A stretch of DNA of 64,000 bases from CAVONB01 sp963697205 (GCA_963697205.1 CAVONB010000003.1:62001-126000), one strand, 5' to 3'. Shown: positions 1 through 7,938, counted from the first letter of the stretch. Notes: a model not told the origin generated them from the sequence alone. Program-made: numbers and translations.

Positions 1-138
1 AGAAGCCGTTTGGTTCGGCCATCACGCCCGCCGTCGCGGGTTTGTGATTTCCGCGTGTGGCTGCTGTCACACTCAGTTGAGCGCTCCGGATGCCTTCGTG
101 ATTTCCATTTTTGGCCTGGCGAACTTAATTTTTATTCA

Positions 139-165
139 TCGGCGGACGGGAAATGCGGACGCCGA
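139..165 (+). promoter_or_regulatory. Conserved leader hairpin of micropeptide cassette 1
   Basis: A 6-bp perfect stem (TCGGCG at 139-144 pairing with CGCCGA at 160-165) lies 38 bases before the first micropeptide start. The same hairpin and flanks recur at 855-881 before the third micropeptide. Conservation of this block between two copies whose coding parts differ suggests a leader RNA structure or promoter-proximal element. No experimental start site is known. Confidence 0.5.
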
Positions 166-203
166 AAGGCAAAAAGCAAAACATCAAAATCGGAGATCAG
201 ATC

Positions 204-338
204 ATGAAGAGCCTTATCGCAGCACTGGTCCTTTCCATCGGCTTCGGCACTGTCGCACACGCCGCTGGCTACCATACCCAGAGCAACGGCGCGCTGCCGA
301 CGTGGGCGGCCGACGCGTTCGAACCCAAGGGCAGCTGA
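204..338 (+). CDS. Secreted micropeptide, type A, copy 1 (44 aa)
   Basis: A 44-codon gene beginning MKSLIAALVL, preceded by GGAG eight bases upstream. Residues 1-21 form a Sec-type signal peptide (Lys at position 2, a hydrophobic stretch, then AHA-A), leaving a mature peptide of about 23 residues containing QSNGALPTW and ADAFEP. The upstream in-frame start at 153 is unlikely because the SD and family alignment fit 204. It is followed after a 56-base spacer by the type B peptide gene, and the same A-spacer-B order recurs at 1116-1429. The shared core is NG or GN, then P-x-W, then AF. I recognise no family and assign no function. Confidence 0.75.
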   Translation: MKSLIAALVLSIGFGTVAHAAGYHTQSNGALPTWAADAFEPKGS

Positions 339-394
339 ACATTCTGACCGTACGCACGGATCACATCAAAAACACGATCAATGGAGATGACATC

Positions 395-517
395 ATGAAA
401 TCGCTTATCGCCGCCCTAGCCCTCGCCATCACGTTCGGTGCTTCCGCGCAGGCGGCCACCAGCATCAACGGCAATGCGCCGGACTGGGTCGTGAAGGCCT
501 TCAGCCAGTCGGAGTGA
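395..517 (+). CDS. Secreted micropeptide, type B, copy 1 (40 aa)
   Basis: A 40-codon gene with signal peptide (residues 1-20, ending AQA) and a 20-residue mature peptide with the core GNAPDWVVKAF. SD GGAG lies eight bases before ATG in the sequence GGAGATGACATC. It differs from the copy at 1307 by only two bases, one silent and one changing Ser39 to Ala, so the two are recent duplicates or are kept alike by gene conversion. A strong terminator follows 47 bases after the stop, closing the A-B cassette. Function unknown; a short, tryptophan- and phenylalanine-bearing exported peptide is what can be seen. Confidence 0.75.
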   Translation: MKSLIAALALAITFGASAQAATSINGNAPDWVVKAFSQSE

Positions 518-564
518 CGGCCGACGGGTAAATCGCCCCATCAGTCGGAACCAGATGTGCAAAC

Positions 565-605
565 GGCGCCCCCGAGGTTTGATCCCGGGGGCGCCTTCTT
601 TTTTT
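565..605 (+). terminator. Rho-independent terminator of cassette 1
   Basis: GGCGCCCCCG (565-574) pairs perfectly with CGGGGGCGCC (586-595), followed by TTCTTTTTTT. This is a textbook intrinsic terminator ending the first micropeptide cassette. The corresponding site in the second cassette (1477-1507) has lost a stem pair and the T-run. Confidence 0.9.
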
Positions 606-640
606 GGGGGGGGGCGGCTTCGCACGTCGATGCCGGAGTC

Positions 641-676
641 GGCTCACAGCGCGTTGTCGTGCACCGTGCTCAAGTG
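641..676 (-). pseudogene. Remnant of the peroxiredoxin 3' end
   Basis: On the minus strand these bases encode a tail reading LSTVHDNAL followed by a stop, matching the C-terminus of the peroxiredoxin at 1550-2047 (CSMVDNAL and stop); the last 17 bases are identical. The remnant sits just downstream of the cassette 1 terminator exactly as the intact gene sits downstream of cassette 2. The duplication that made the two cassettes therefore reached into the neighbouring gene. Confidence 0.6.
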
Positions 677-854
677 TCACCGTGACGTGTCGCGCTGACC
701 TTGCTGGCAACGCCACTGCATGCCGAAGGTTTGTCACTTCGAACGATGCTCGCGATGTTGTGAGGTAGGTGCGATGTCGCCGTCACGCCCAGTTGAGACG
801 AGCGAGGGTCTTCGTGATTTCCAATTTCGGCGTTTCGGGCTTATCTTTTATTCA

Positions 855-881
855 TCGGCGGACGGGAAATGCGGACGCCGA
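855..881 (+). promoter_or_regulatory. Conserved leader hairpin of micropeptide cassette 2
   Basis: Second copy of the leader hairpin seen at 139-165, with the identical stem TCGGCG/CGCCGA and the loop containing GGGAAATGCGGA. The similarity to cassette 1 extends from roughly 780 to the start codon at 919, so a promoter is probably included in the duplicated block. Confidence 0.5.
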
Positions 882-918
882 AACGCAAAAACAAAACATC
901 AAAACCGGAGATCGGATC

Positions 919-1041
919 ATGAAGGCCATTCTTGCAGCTCTGGCTCTTGCAATAACGTTCGGTTCGGCCGCCCAGGCGGCGACTCAGGTCAGCGGCAATG
1001 CTCCTGCATGGGTGGTGAGCGCCTTCAGCAACGCCGAGTAA
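919..1041 (+). CDS. Secreted micropeptide, type B-like variant (40 aa)
   Basis: A 40-codon gene beginning MKAILAALALAITFG, with a signal peptide ending AQA and a 20-residue mature part with core SGNAPAWVVSAF. It occupies the position directly after the second leader, where cassette 1 has a type A gene, but its sequence is closest to type B (P-x-W-V-V-x-A-F shared). SD GGAG is eight bases upstream. It has no counterpart in cassette 1, so that cassette either lost it or cassette 2 gained it. Function unknown. Confidence 0.75.
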   Translation: MKAILAALALAITFGSAAQAATQVSGNAPAWVVSAFSNAE

Positions 1042-1115
1042 GGCATCGCTCACACCTCACGCCATCGCCGGCGACTGGCCGGCGGTGTCCCCACAACCCA
1101 ACGGAGATAAAGATC

Positions 1116-1250
1116 ATGAAGAGCCTCATCGCAGCGCTGGTCCTGTCCATCGGCTTCGGCACTGTCGCACAGGCGGCAGGCGTCTACACCCAGAGCAACG
1201 GCACGCTGCCGTCCTGGGCGGCGCAAGCCTTCGAGCCCAACGGCAACTGA
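1116..1250 (+). CDS. Secreted micropeptide, type A, copy 2 (44 aa)
   Basis: A 44-codon paralogue of the peptide at 204-338, with the same signal peptide core (LIAALVLSIGFGTVA) and a mature part containing TQSNGTLPSWAAQAFEP. Many substitutions separate the two type A copies, in contrast to the almost identical type B copies, and they leave the P-x-W and AFEP elements intact, which suggests purifying selection on the product. SD is GGAG in ACGGAGATAAAGATC. Function unknown. Confidence 0.75.
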   Translation: MKSLIAALVLSIGFGTVAQAAGVYTQSNGTLPSWAAQAFEPNGN

Positions 1251-1306
1251 ACGGTCTGACAGCACGCACGGACTACATCAAAAACACGATCAATGGAGAT
1301 GACATC

Positions 1307-1429
1307 ATGAAATCGCTTATCGCCGCCCTGGCCCTCGCCATCACGTTCGGTGCTTCCGCGCAGGCGGCCACCAGCATCAACGGCAATGCGCCGGACTGGG
1401 TCGTGAAGGCCTTCAGCCAGGCGGAGTGA
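1307..1429 (+). CDS. Secreted micropeptide, type B, copy 2 (40 aa)
   Basis: Near-identical copy of 395-517: two base differences over 123, one amino-acid change (QAE instead of QSE at the C-terminus). The 56-base spacer separating it from the type A gene upstream is also almost the same as in cassette 1, including the SD context. Downstream, the terminator copy is degenerate, so transcripts may run into the convergent peroxiredoxin gene. Function unknown. Confidence 0.75.
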   Translation: MKSLIAALALAITFGASAQAATSINGNAPDWVVKAFSQAE

Positions 1430-1476
1430 CGGCCGACGGGCAAGTCGCCCTATCAGTCGGAACCAGATGTGCAAAC

Positions 1477-1507
1477 GGCGCCCCCGAGGTCTGATCCCGG
1501 GGTCGCC
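1477..1507 (+). terminator. Degenerate copy of the cassette terminator
   Basis: GGCGCCCCCG (1477-1486) faces CGGGGTCGCC (1498-1507): one base pair of the stem is broken relative to 565-595, and no T-run follows. It is homologous to the strong terminator at 565-605 but probably weak. Confidence 0.5.
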
Positions 1508-1549
1508 GTCGTCATTTGAACCGGTCACATCGCCGATACCAGCGTCGTC

Positions 1550-2047
1550 TCACAGCGCGTTGTCGACCATCGAACACAGCGTTGCCGCGCTCGACTTGTC
1601 ATGCTGCGGAGGGGCTTCCTCGACGTTGAGCACCTTGACCACGCCGTCGCTCACGGCCATGGCATAGCGCCGCGAGCGGACGCCAAGGCCGCGTGCCGTC
1701 AGATCGATCTCGAGACCAAGCTTCTTGGCGAAGTCGGCGCTGCCGTCGGCGAGCATCGCGATCTTGCCGTCAGCGTTGGTGTCCTTTGCCCAGTTGCTCA
1801 GGACGAAGACATCGTTGACGGCGGTGCAGCAGACGCTGTCGAAGCCCTTCGCCTTCAATTCGGAGAGGCGGTCGACGAAGCCGGGCATGTGCTGCTTGTG
1901 GCATGTCGGCGTGTAGGCGCCGGGAACAGCGAACAGCGCCACCTTCTTGCCGCCGAAGACCTCGGCGGTGGTCATCGGCTTGGGACCTTCTGCCGTCATC
2001 ACGGTAAACGTCGCGTCGGGCAGCTTGTCGCCCACCTTGATGGCCAT
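1550..2047 (-). CDS. Prx5-type peroxiredoxin
   Basis: A 165-residue thiol peroxidase of the Prx5/AhpE-like redoxin family, which reduces hydrogen and organic peroxides in the cytoplasm using glutathione/glutaredoxin or thioredoxin. The peroxidatic cysteine lies in PGAYTPTC (Cys49), the hallmark of the Prx5 group; Cys73-Cys74 follow in SVCCTAVND. Start at 2047 is chosen because AGGAGG lies just upstream and the family begins with IKVGDKLPDATF. It converges on the micropeptide cassette, with only about 40 bases between the degenerate terminator and its stop. A fragment of its tail is duplicated at 641-676. Confidence 0.95.
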   Translation of the reverse strand: MAIKVGDKLPDATFTVMTAEGPKPMTTAEVFGGKKVALFAVPGAYTPTCHKQHMPGFVDRLSELKAKGFDSVCCTAVNDVFVLSNWAKDTNADGKIAMLADGSADFAKKLGLEIDLTARGLGVRSRRYAMAVSDGVVKVLNVEEAPPQHDKSSAATLCSMVDNAL

Positions 2048-2141
2048 TGTGAACCTCCTGATGTTGATGAAGCCGGATATAGCGCATTTCCGCCCGACTT
2101 CCACCGCCCGACCCCGGTGGGGATGAGCGAGGGCTGGATCG

Positions 2142-3059
2142 TCACGGCACCTGATAGAGCATTTCGGCCGCGCCTGTCGCGGAGACGAGTGTCAGGCGGA
2201 TGGGTTTGCCCTTCAGGTCGGCCAGTTCGGCTGCGTCGGACAAGGCCAACTCAAAGGGAACGCGGGTGCCGGACGTCGCGCGACTGCGGCGGGGCTGGGG
2301 GACGTAGCTGCCGTCCGGGCCCTCGGCAAAGAGATCGACGGAGGCCGGGTCTGCGCCAGCGGCATCGACCAGGAACTCCAGCACGGGGCCGCGCTCGCCC
2401 TTGCGCACGTGGGCCTCGATGAGGCGCGGGTCGGCGGGGCGAGACGCACCGGGTGCGCTCGGGACGCTCGCGAGTGCGGCGGCGAGTGCGGCAGCGACAG
2501 GATCCGCGGGATCGTTGGATGGCCCAGTGGCGGGAATGTCGAGCGTGAAGCTCGCCTCGGCCGGGATGCAGATCTCGCGGCAGATCCCGTAATTCAGCGC
2601 AAGTTTCAGGTCGATCGGCCCCGGCGCCTTCGCCGTCAGGCGGATAGGGAGCACGACGCCTTTCTTGTAGCCGATGGTGTCGCCGGCGGAATCGGTCAGC
2701 CGGACGGGAGCGGGGAACGCCAGGCTGGCGGATGCGAGATTGTCAGAGCCCGACCAGTCGAGCTCCGGGGGAATGCCGCCGGCGTCGCCGGGGTTGCGCC
2801 AGTAGGTCTTCCAGCCGTCGTCGAGTGCGATTTCGATGCCGGCATAAGGCGCGTCGCGGAGCCGGGTGGCGATCAGGCGTGCGCGGCCGTTGTGGGCGGG
2901 CACCCAGGCCGTGGTGCGCCCCGGTGCGCCGGCAGGCTGGGCGGCCGATGACTTGCGGCTGCCAAGCGTCAGCGTCGCCGCGCCTGCCGCGAGCAGCCCG
3001 AGCGCGGCGCGACGGGTCAGTCTCGAACGGTTCGTGCAGGGATGCGGTGCGACAGGCAT
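2142..3059 (-). CDS. Secreted DsbD N-terminal-domain protein
   Basis: A 305-residue exported protein with the DsbD alpha (DsbC-binding) type domain. A Tat-like signal is visible (TRRAALGLLAAG, residues 15-26). The domain shows the WRNPGDAGG segment (about 88-95) and the redox-type cysteine pair in CREICIP (Cys160, Cys164), which in DsbD exchanges disulfides with periplasmic partners. Unlike full DsbD, no transmembrane or thioredoxin domain follows. Such stand-alone proteins may hand electrons or reshape disulfides in the periplasm, but the partner is not seen here. An alternative start at 3092 adds 11 residues. Confidence 0.8.
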   Translation of the reverse strand: MPVAPHPCTNRSRLTRRAALGLLAAGAATLTLGSRKSSAAQPAGAPGRTTAWVPAHNGRARLIATRLRDAPYAGIEIALDDGWKTYWRNPGDAGGIPPELDWSGSDNLASASLAFPAPVRLTDSAGDTIGYKKGVVLPIRLTAKAPGPIDLKLALNYGICREICIPAEASFTLDIPATGPSNDPADPVAAALAAALASVPSAPGASRPADPRLIEAHVRKGERGPVLEFLVDAAGADPASVDLFAEGPDGSYVPQPRRSRATSGTRVPFELALSDAAELADLKGKPIRLTLVSATGAAEMLYQVP

Positions 3060-3236
3060 GTTGTCCTGGGTGATCGGAAGCGGGACCAGCATGTCGTCCT
3101 ATCGCATGGGGTCGCGATCACGGCAATTCACGCTTGACTGAACGCTGCTCTTTGCGCGTCCGGTGAAATTGGCAGGCGAAATCAATGTAATTTGCCATCT
3201 TCACAGCTCGTCCGTGCTGGCGCTAGTCTATCGGTC

Positions 3237-3845
3237 ATGAAAGCGAAGCGGCGGAAGCGAAACGGGCGAGAGTACCTCGACGGCCAGTTACTGGTCGCGA
3301 TGCCGACGATGTCGGATCGCCGCTTCGCGCGCTCTGTCATCTATCTGTGTGCCCATTCGGAGGACGGCGCGATGGGCCTGATCCTCAACCAGCAGGCGTC
3401 GGGGCTTTCGCTGCCGGAGTTGTTTCGCCAGCTGGGCATCGTGAAAAAGGGTGACGAGGAGAGCGTGCCGCCGGAGCTTCTGCAGCGTGCGGTGCATGTC
3501 GGCGGGCCGGTTGAAACGGGACGCGGCTTCGTGCTGCACAGCGGGGACTACTTCGCGGAAAGTTCGACCTTGAAGATCGACCAGGACGTGTGCCTGACGG
3601 CGACGATCGACATCCTGAAGGCGATGGCGCGCGGGCGGGGGCCGCGCCGGGCGCTGATGGCGCTTGGCTATTCGGGCTGGGCGCCGGGGCAGCTTGAATC
3701 GGAGATCCAGGCGAACGGCTGGCTACATTGCCCTGCCGATGCCGAGCTGGTGTTCGATCCGCGGCTGGAAAACAAGTACGATCTGGCGCTGTCGAAGATC
3801 GGCATCGACCCTTCGCATCTAGTGAGCGACGCCGGTCACGCCTGA
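3237..3845 (+). CDS. YqgE/AlgH family protein
   Basis: A 202-residue protein of the YqgE/AlgH family (DUF179). Family segments are clear: LDGQLLVAMPTMSDRRFARSV near residue 14, GAMGLILNQ near 45, the VGGPV segment near 95 and GYSGWAPGQLESEI near 140. Members are cytoplasmic, widely conserved in proteobacteria and of unsettled role (AlgH was tied to alginate regulation in Pseudomonas). ATG at 3237 matches family length; the upstream TTG at 3192 adds 15 residues lacking family similarity. It stands alone, divergent from the DsbD-like gene. Confidence 0.92.
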   Translation: MKAKRRKRNGREYLDGQLLVAMPTMSDRRFARSVIYLCAHSEDGAMGLILNQQASGLSLPELFRQLGIVKKGDEESVPPELLQRAVHVGGPVETGRGFVLHSGDYFAESSTLKIDQDVCLTATIDILKAMARGRGPRRALMALGYSGWAPGQLESEIQANGWLHCPADAELVFDPRLENKYDLALSKIGIDPSHLVSDAGHA

Positions 3846-3942
3846 GAGGCCGCCGCCTCCGCTCGAGATTCTTCCGCTTCACCGCTGATCGTAGACGCCT
3901 GCGCCGTGGATTGCCGGCTCCGTGGCGATCAGCGTGGTTGCG

Positions 3943-6900
3943 CTATTCGCCGGCCAATGGCGGTTTGCGCTGCGCGGCAGCGCCTGGCGGCGGGCGATGG
4001 CCGCCGATCGGTACGCCTGCCAGGCGAGCGAGGCTGGCGGCGATGGCCGGCGGCAACGTTTTCAGCTCGGGCATCTCCGTCACGCGCGGGCGCTCGCGCG
4101 CTGCGGCGTGTGATGTCGGCTCGTCGTCGGCTTGGTGCGCGGCGCCGTTCGGCTCGGCGGGATGCCGGTCAGCCGTATGAGGCGGTGCGGTCGGCGGCTC
4201 GGCGTCGTGGGCCTCAGCGGCCGGCAGCACGGCAGAGAACGGCGCCATCGGCGCTTCGCCTGCCCCGTCAGGCTCGGCGGACGCCATCGGATCGGCGGCG
4301 GGGCCGTGGTTGGGTGTTGTGGCGCGGGCGAGTGCACTGGACAACGACGGTGGCGCGGCGTCGGGGGCGTCGTGATGCGGCTGTAGCGGCTGTTGTCCGT
4401 CCGGTTCGCCGTCGTGGCCTGTAGCGAGCTGGTGGGGGCTGTCCGTGTGATCGAAGGTGGCGGGATAGTCGATCGCCATTGGATCGGGGCCAGCCCAGCC
4501 GGGAGGCGGCCCTGCAGCGGGGTGGGCGGCGGTGGCGGCTGCCATCGCGGCTGCGGAGACGGGGCCGAAATCGGAGGGTTCCGGCATCCCGTCGAAGTGC
4601 CCGTTGGCGCCATAGGCATCAGGCGGCATCGCCGCGGCTACCGACATGGGCGGGGGCATCACATGAGCCGCTGTCGGGCGGCTGGCCGCCGCGGCTGCCT
4701 CGGCGGCGAGATGGTCGTGGCCGGACTGCGGTCCGTGGCGCCGGGTGCGCACGGTCATCCCCGGGGCCAAGCGCGGCTTGCGCGGGCGTTGAGAACGCTG
4801 CCCCTTGCCGGCGCCGTTGGCGTCCAGCGCGCCGCCGGTCGCCAGGGATGCCGGTTCCTGGACCGCGGGCTGGTCGCTGCCGGTGCGTGTGCCGCTCTTC
4901 GTGCTGGTGCGCCGGAACAGGGGGCCCGACTGCAGCTTGCGCTGTGACTTGCGCAGATCTTTCAGCTCTTCGAGCACGCGCCGTTCGTTGCGCGGTTCGC
5001 CGACACCTGGACCCTGGGCGAACTCGCAACCGATCGAACGCACGAATGCGGTATCGTCCGGTGTCTCTACGCCGTCGGCTATGACCTTGCGGCCGAGCTC
5101 GTGAGCGAGTGCCGCGATCGCGCGAACGAGCGGCGATCCCTGCCCGTCGGGCGCCGACATCTGCACGAGGACGGGGTCGATGCGGATGCTGTCGAAGGGG
5201 AAGCGCTGCAGGTAGGACAGGGAGCTGTAGCCGCTGCCGAACTCGCTCAGCACCAGCTCGGCGCCGGCGCCACGCAGCCACTCGAGGATCTCGCTCGCCT
5301 GCTCGGGATTTTCCAGCACCAGGCTTTCGGCGATGGACAGCTTGAGCGCACCCATGGGCGCGACGGCACGGCCAAGGATGTGGCGGATCTCCTGGATGAG
5401 ATCCTGACGGAAGACGCGCGAGCTGGAGACCGCCACGTCGATGAACAGCGGACGCTCTGCGCGCGGCAGCTCCTTTTGCCAGCGCGCGACGGCCTGGGCC
5501 GCATTGGTTAGCACGAACGAGCCGAGCCGCAGGGCGACACCGTTGGCGTCGTCGTCGCCGATCAGGGTCGTGGGATCGACGGCGCCGAGCTGGGGATGCT
5601 CCCAGCGGGCCATCGCCTCGAAGCCGGCGAGCTCGCCGGTCGGCAGATAGGCGATCGGCCGGTAGAGCAGCTGGACCTGGTTGCGCTCCAGCGCTTTCAG
5701 CAGATCGGTTTCGATGTCCTGGGCCTGCTGGCGGTCGGTTCGCATGTCGGGCCGGAAGATCTCGATCCGATCAGCACCTTGACGCTTGGCACGGTGCATG
5801 GCCGTCTCGGCGTCCTTCAGCAGGTCGGACGCGCTGGACGGGGCGTCGCCATCGAACACGGCGAGACCGACCGCGCCGGTCAAGACGACCTCCTCGCCGG
5901 TGATGTTGATCGGCGAGCGCAGGGACCGGCGGACACGCTCGGCGAGCTGGGCAAGCTCGCGCGCGTCCGTCTGGCCGAGCAGCAGGATGGCGAACTGATC
6001 GCCGCCGACTCGGGCGATCGTATCCTGAGCACCCAGGTGACGCTGGAGGCGGCGCGCGATGGTCAGCAGAAGGCTGTCGCCGACAACCAGGCCGCGTTCG
6101 GTGTTGACGGTGCGGAAGCGGTCGAGGTCGATGAACATCACGGTCGGGTGCGCGTCGGGTTCGCTCTGGGCCCGTGTGACGGCGACCGTGAGGCGGTCGA
6201 GGAACAGCTCGCGATTGGGCAGGCCGGTCAGGCTGTCGTGGACGGCGTCGTGGAGCAGCCGCTCCTGGGCGCGGCGTGCATCCGTGATGTCGCGCATCAG
6301 GCCGATGCAGCGCAGTGAGCGGCGCTCCGTCCCTGTGCCGCTGGCCGCCTCCACCTCGAACCATCGAAAAGAGTTGTCGGCGTGGCGCAGGCGGAACTCG
6401 ACATGGATGTCGCCGCCGTTTCGCTCCTGCACGGACCAGAGCGTGAGGCGGAAGCGCTCGCGGTCGGCGTGGTGCATGTGGCGCAGGAAGTCGTCGACAC
6501 TGGTCGACAGGGCGCCAGGGGCGAGGCCCAGCGAGGTCTCGACATGCGGCGAAATCTTCAGCTCGTCGCGGCGCGCGTTCCACTGCCAGAGCGCGGCGTG
6601 TGAGCCGTCGACGGCGAGCGAACGCAACTGCAACTCGCTCGGGGCCACGCCGTGAATCGGCTCCAGGGCGCGGAAGGCGAACTGCGTGACGGTGAAGCCC
6701 AGGAGCACGATGATGAGCACGAGACCGGCGGCCAGCCCGGAGACGACGATGTCGCCCGACAGACGGCCGGTGAGCACGACGGAGGCGGCAAAGATCCAGA
6801 CCAGGAACAGCAGCCAGGTGGGCACGAGCGCGAGGGCGCGATCCTGACCGCGCAATGCCAGGAACAGCGTGAACAGCATGCCCGCGCCGCCGATCAAGAC

Positions 6901-7938
6901 GAACGACAGGCGGGCGAAGGTGGAGGCCAGACGCGGATCGATGACGGCGACGGCGACGAGCGCCAATTGGGCGAGGATCCAGGCGCCGACGAGCATGCGG
7001 ATGAAGCCGTGCCAGGCGCCGAGCCGCAGGTAGGTGTGCAGGAAGATGACGAGGGATGCAGCCATGGCGGCTTCGGTGGCGGCGCGATAGACGGCATTGC
7101 CTTCCGGCCTGAGCTGAAACAGCTTGTGGAAGAAGCCGAAGTCCACGCACAGGTAGCCGAGCACGCACCAGGCGACCAGCGCCGCGGTCGGGAAGATCAG
7201 CTTGTGGTTGGCCGCGAAGATCGCGGTCAGGAAGATCGCCAGCAGACCGAGCAGGCCGAGCATGATGCCGTTGAACAACTGGCGGTCGCGGGCCTTCAGC
7301 TCGTAGTCGATTGGCTTCCACAGGAAGATGCGTGCAAGCCGCTCCGACGACAGTTCCACCACGTAGGTGATGGTCTGTCCGGGGTCGAGGCTCAGGCGGA
7401 AGATGTCGGCGCGGTCGCTCTTGATGCGTTCGGGGATGAACCCGATCGACGGCGTGATGGCCTCCATGCGGCGGGCATCGAGGTCGGGCCACACGACACC
7501 CGAGCCGATGACGGTGTAGCGCTCGGCGGTCAGCCAGCGCTCGAGCGGCTTGTCGGATGTGTTGGTGAGCGCGAACACCACCCAGTTCGGATTGGTGCCG
7601 GGCGTCGCCGCGCGCACGGCCATGCGGCCGGCGAGGCCGTCGATGCCGGCAGCGGTCTCGATCTGCAGGTTGTCGCCACGGCTCTCGTAGAACTCGCCGA
7701 GCGTCGTGATCTCGATGCGCTCCTGGTCGGGATTGACCGGGATCGCCTTGAGCGCCAGGGCAGGGGAGGTGGCGAGCATTACGGCCAGCAGGACAAGCAG
7801 CCCGCAGAGCCAGCTTTGTATCCAGCTTTGGCCGCCGGGGCGACTGGCCGACAGCCGGCCGGCGCCCGCACCGACGGCGCTATCCGGCTGCCTTGTCGGC
7901 ACCCGGGCATGCGCAGTCCATGGCGCGCCCGCGGTCAT
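3943..7938 (-). CDS. 7TM-sensor PAS-GGDEF-EAL protein with degenerate catalytic motifs and long tail
   Basis: A 1331-residue membrane signalling protein. Order: a hydrophobic segment near 45-62, a periplasmic sensory region to about 195, several transmembrane segments (about 205-430), a PAS domain (about 445-560), GGDEF (about 570-725), EAL (about 745-1000), then some 300 residues rich in Pro, Ala and His with no domain. The cyclase signature reads GGDQF, the EAL signature reads EAM, and the DDFGTGYSS metal site reads SEFGSGYSS. Cyclic-di-GMP synthesis is doubtful and hydrolysis unlikely; it may bind the nucleotide or act by protein contact. ATG overlaps the acetyltransferase stop by four bases, so it ends that operon. 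Confidence 0.88.
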   Translation of the reverse strand: MTAGAPWTAHARVPTRQPDSAVGAGAGRLSASRPGGQSWIQSWLCGLLVLLAVMLATSPALALKAIPVNPDQERIEITTLGEFYESRGDNLQIETAAGIDGLAGRMAVRAATPGTNPNWVVFALTNTSDKPLERWLTAERYTVIGSGVVWPDLDARRMEAITPSIGFIPERIKSDRADIFRLSLDPGQTITYVVELSSERLARIFLWKPIDYELKARDRQLFNGIMLGLLGLLAIFLTAIFAANHKLIFPTAALVAWCVLGYLCVDFGFFHKLFQLRPEGNAVYRAATEAAMAASLVIFLHTYLRLGAWHGFIRMLVGAWILAQLALVAVAVIDPRLASTFARLSFVLIGGAGMLFTLFLALRGQDRALALVPTWLLFLVWIFAASVVLTGRLSGDIVVSGLAAGLVLIIVLLGFTVTQFAFRALEPIHGVAPSELQLRSLAVDGSHAALWQWNARRDELKISPHVETSLGLAPGALSTSVDDFLRHMHHADRERFRLTLWSVQERNGGDIHVEFRLRHADNSFRWFEVEAASGTGTERRSLRCIGLMRDITDARRAQERLLHDAVHDSLTGLPNRELFLDRLTVAVTRAQSEPDAHPTVMFIDLDRFRTVNTERGLVVGDSLLLTIARRLQRHLGAQDTIARVGGDQFAILLLGQTDARELAQLAERVRRSLRSPINITGEEVVLTGAVGLAVFDGDAPSSASDLLKDAETAMHRAKRQGADRIEIFRPDMRTDRQQAQDIETDLLKALERNQVQLLYRPIAYLPTGELAGFEAMARWEHPQLGAVDPTTLIGDDDANGVALRLGSFVLTNAAQAVARWQKELPRAERPLFIDVAVSSSRVFRQDLIQEIRHILGRAVAPMGALKLSIAESLVLENPEQASEILEWLRGAGAELVLSEFGSGYSSLSYLQRFPFDSIRIDPVLVQMSAPDGQGSPLVRAIAALAHELGRKVIADGVETPDDTAFVRSIGCEFAQGPGVGEPRNERRVLEELKDLRKSQRKLQSGPLFRRTSTKSGTRTGSDQPAVQEPASLATGGALDANGAGKGQRSQRPRKPRLAPGMTVRTRRHGPQSGHDHLAAEAAAAASRPTAAHVMPPPMSVAAAMPPDAYGANGHFDGMPEPSDFGPVSAAAMAAATAAHPAAGPPPGWAGPDPMAIDYPATFDHTDSPHQLATGHDGEPDGQQPLQPHHDAPDAAPPSLSSALARATTPNHGPAADPMASAEPDGAGEAPMAPFSAVLPAAEAHDAEPPTAPPHTADRHPAEPNGAAHQADDEPTSHAAARERPRVTEMPELKTLPPAIAASLARLAGVPIGGHRPPPGAAAQRKPPLAGE

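Noticed and set aside
44..517. A longer frame running through the first micropeptide region (157 codons)
   Set aside because: It merges the type B peptide with out-of-family upstream sequence; the SD, signal peptide and duplicated copies fix the start at 395.
204..1429. PQQ-precursor (PqqA) or RiPP precursor assignment
   Set aside because: The peptides have cleavable Sec signals and lack the Glu-x-x-x-Tyr pair of PqqA; no modification enzyme lies nearby.
1..1510. CRISPR array reading of the repeated block
   Set aside because: The repeats are about 740 bases apart and encode peptides; there are no short regularly spaced repeats.
4479..5511. Plus-strand frames opposite the GGDEF-EAL gene
   Set aside because: They are mirror frames of a well-supported gene on the other strand.
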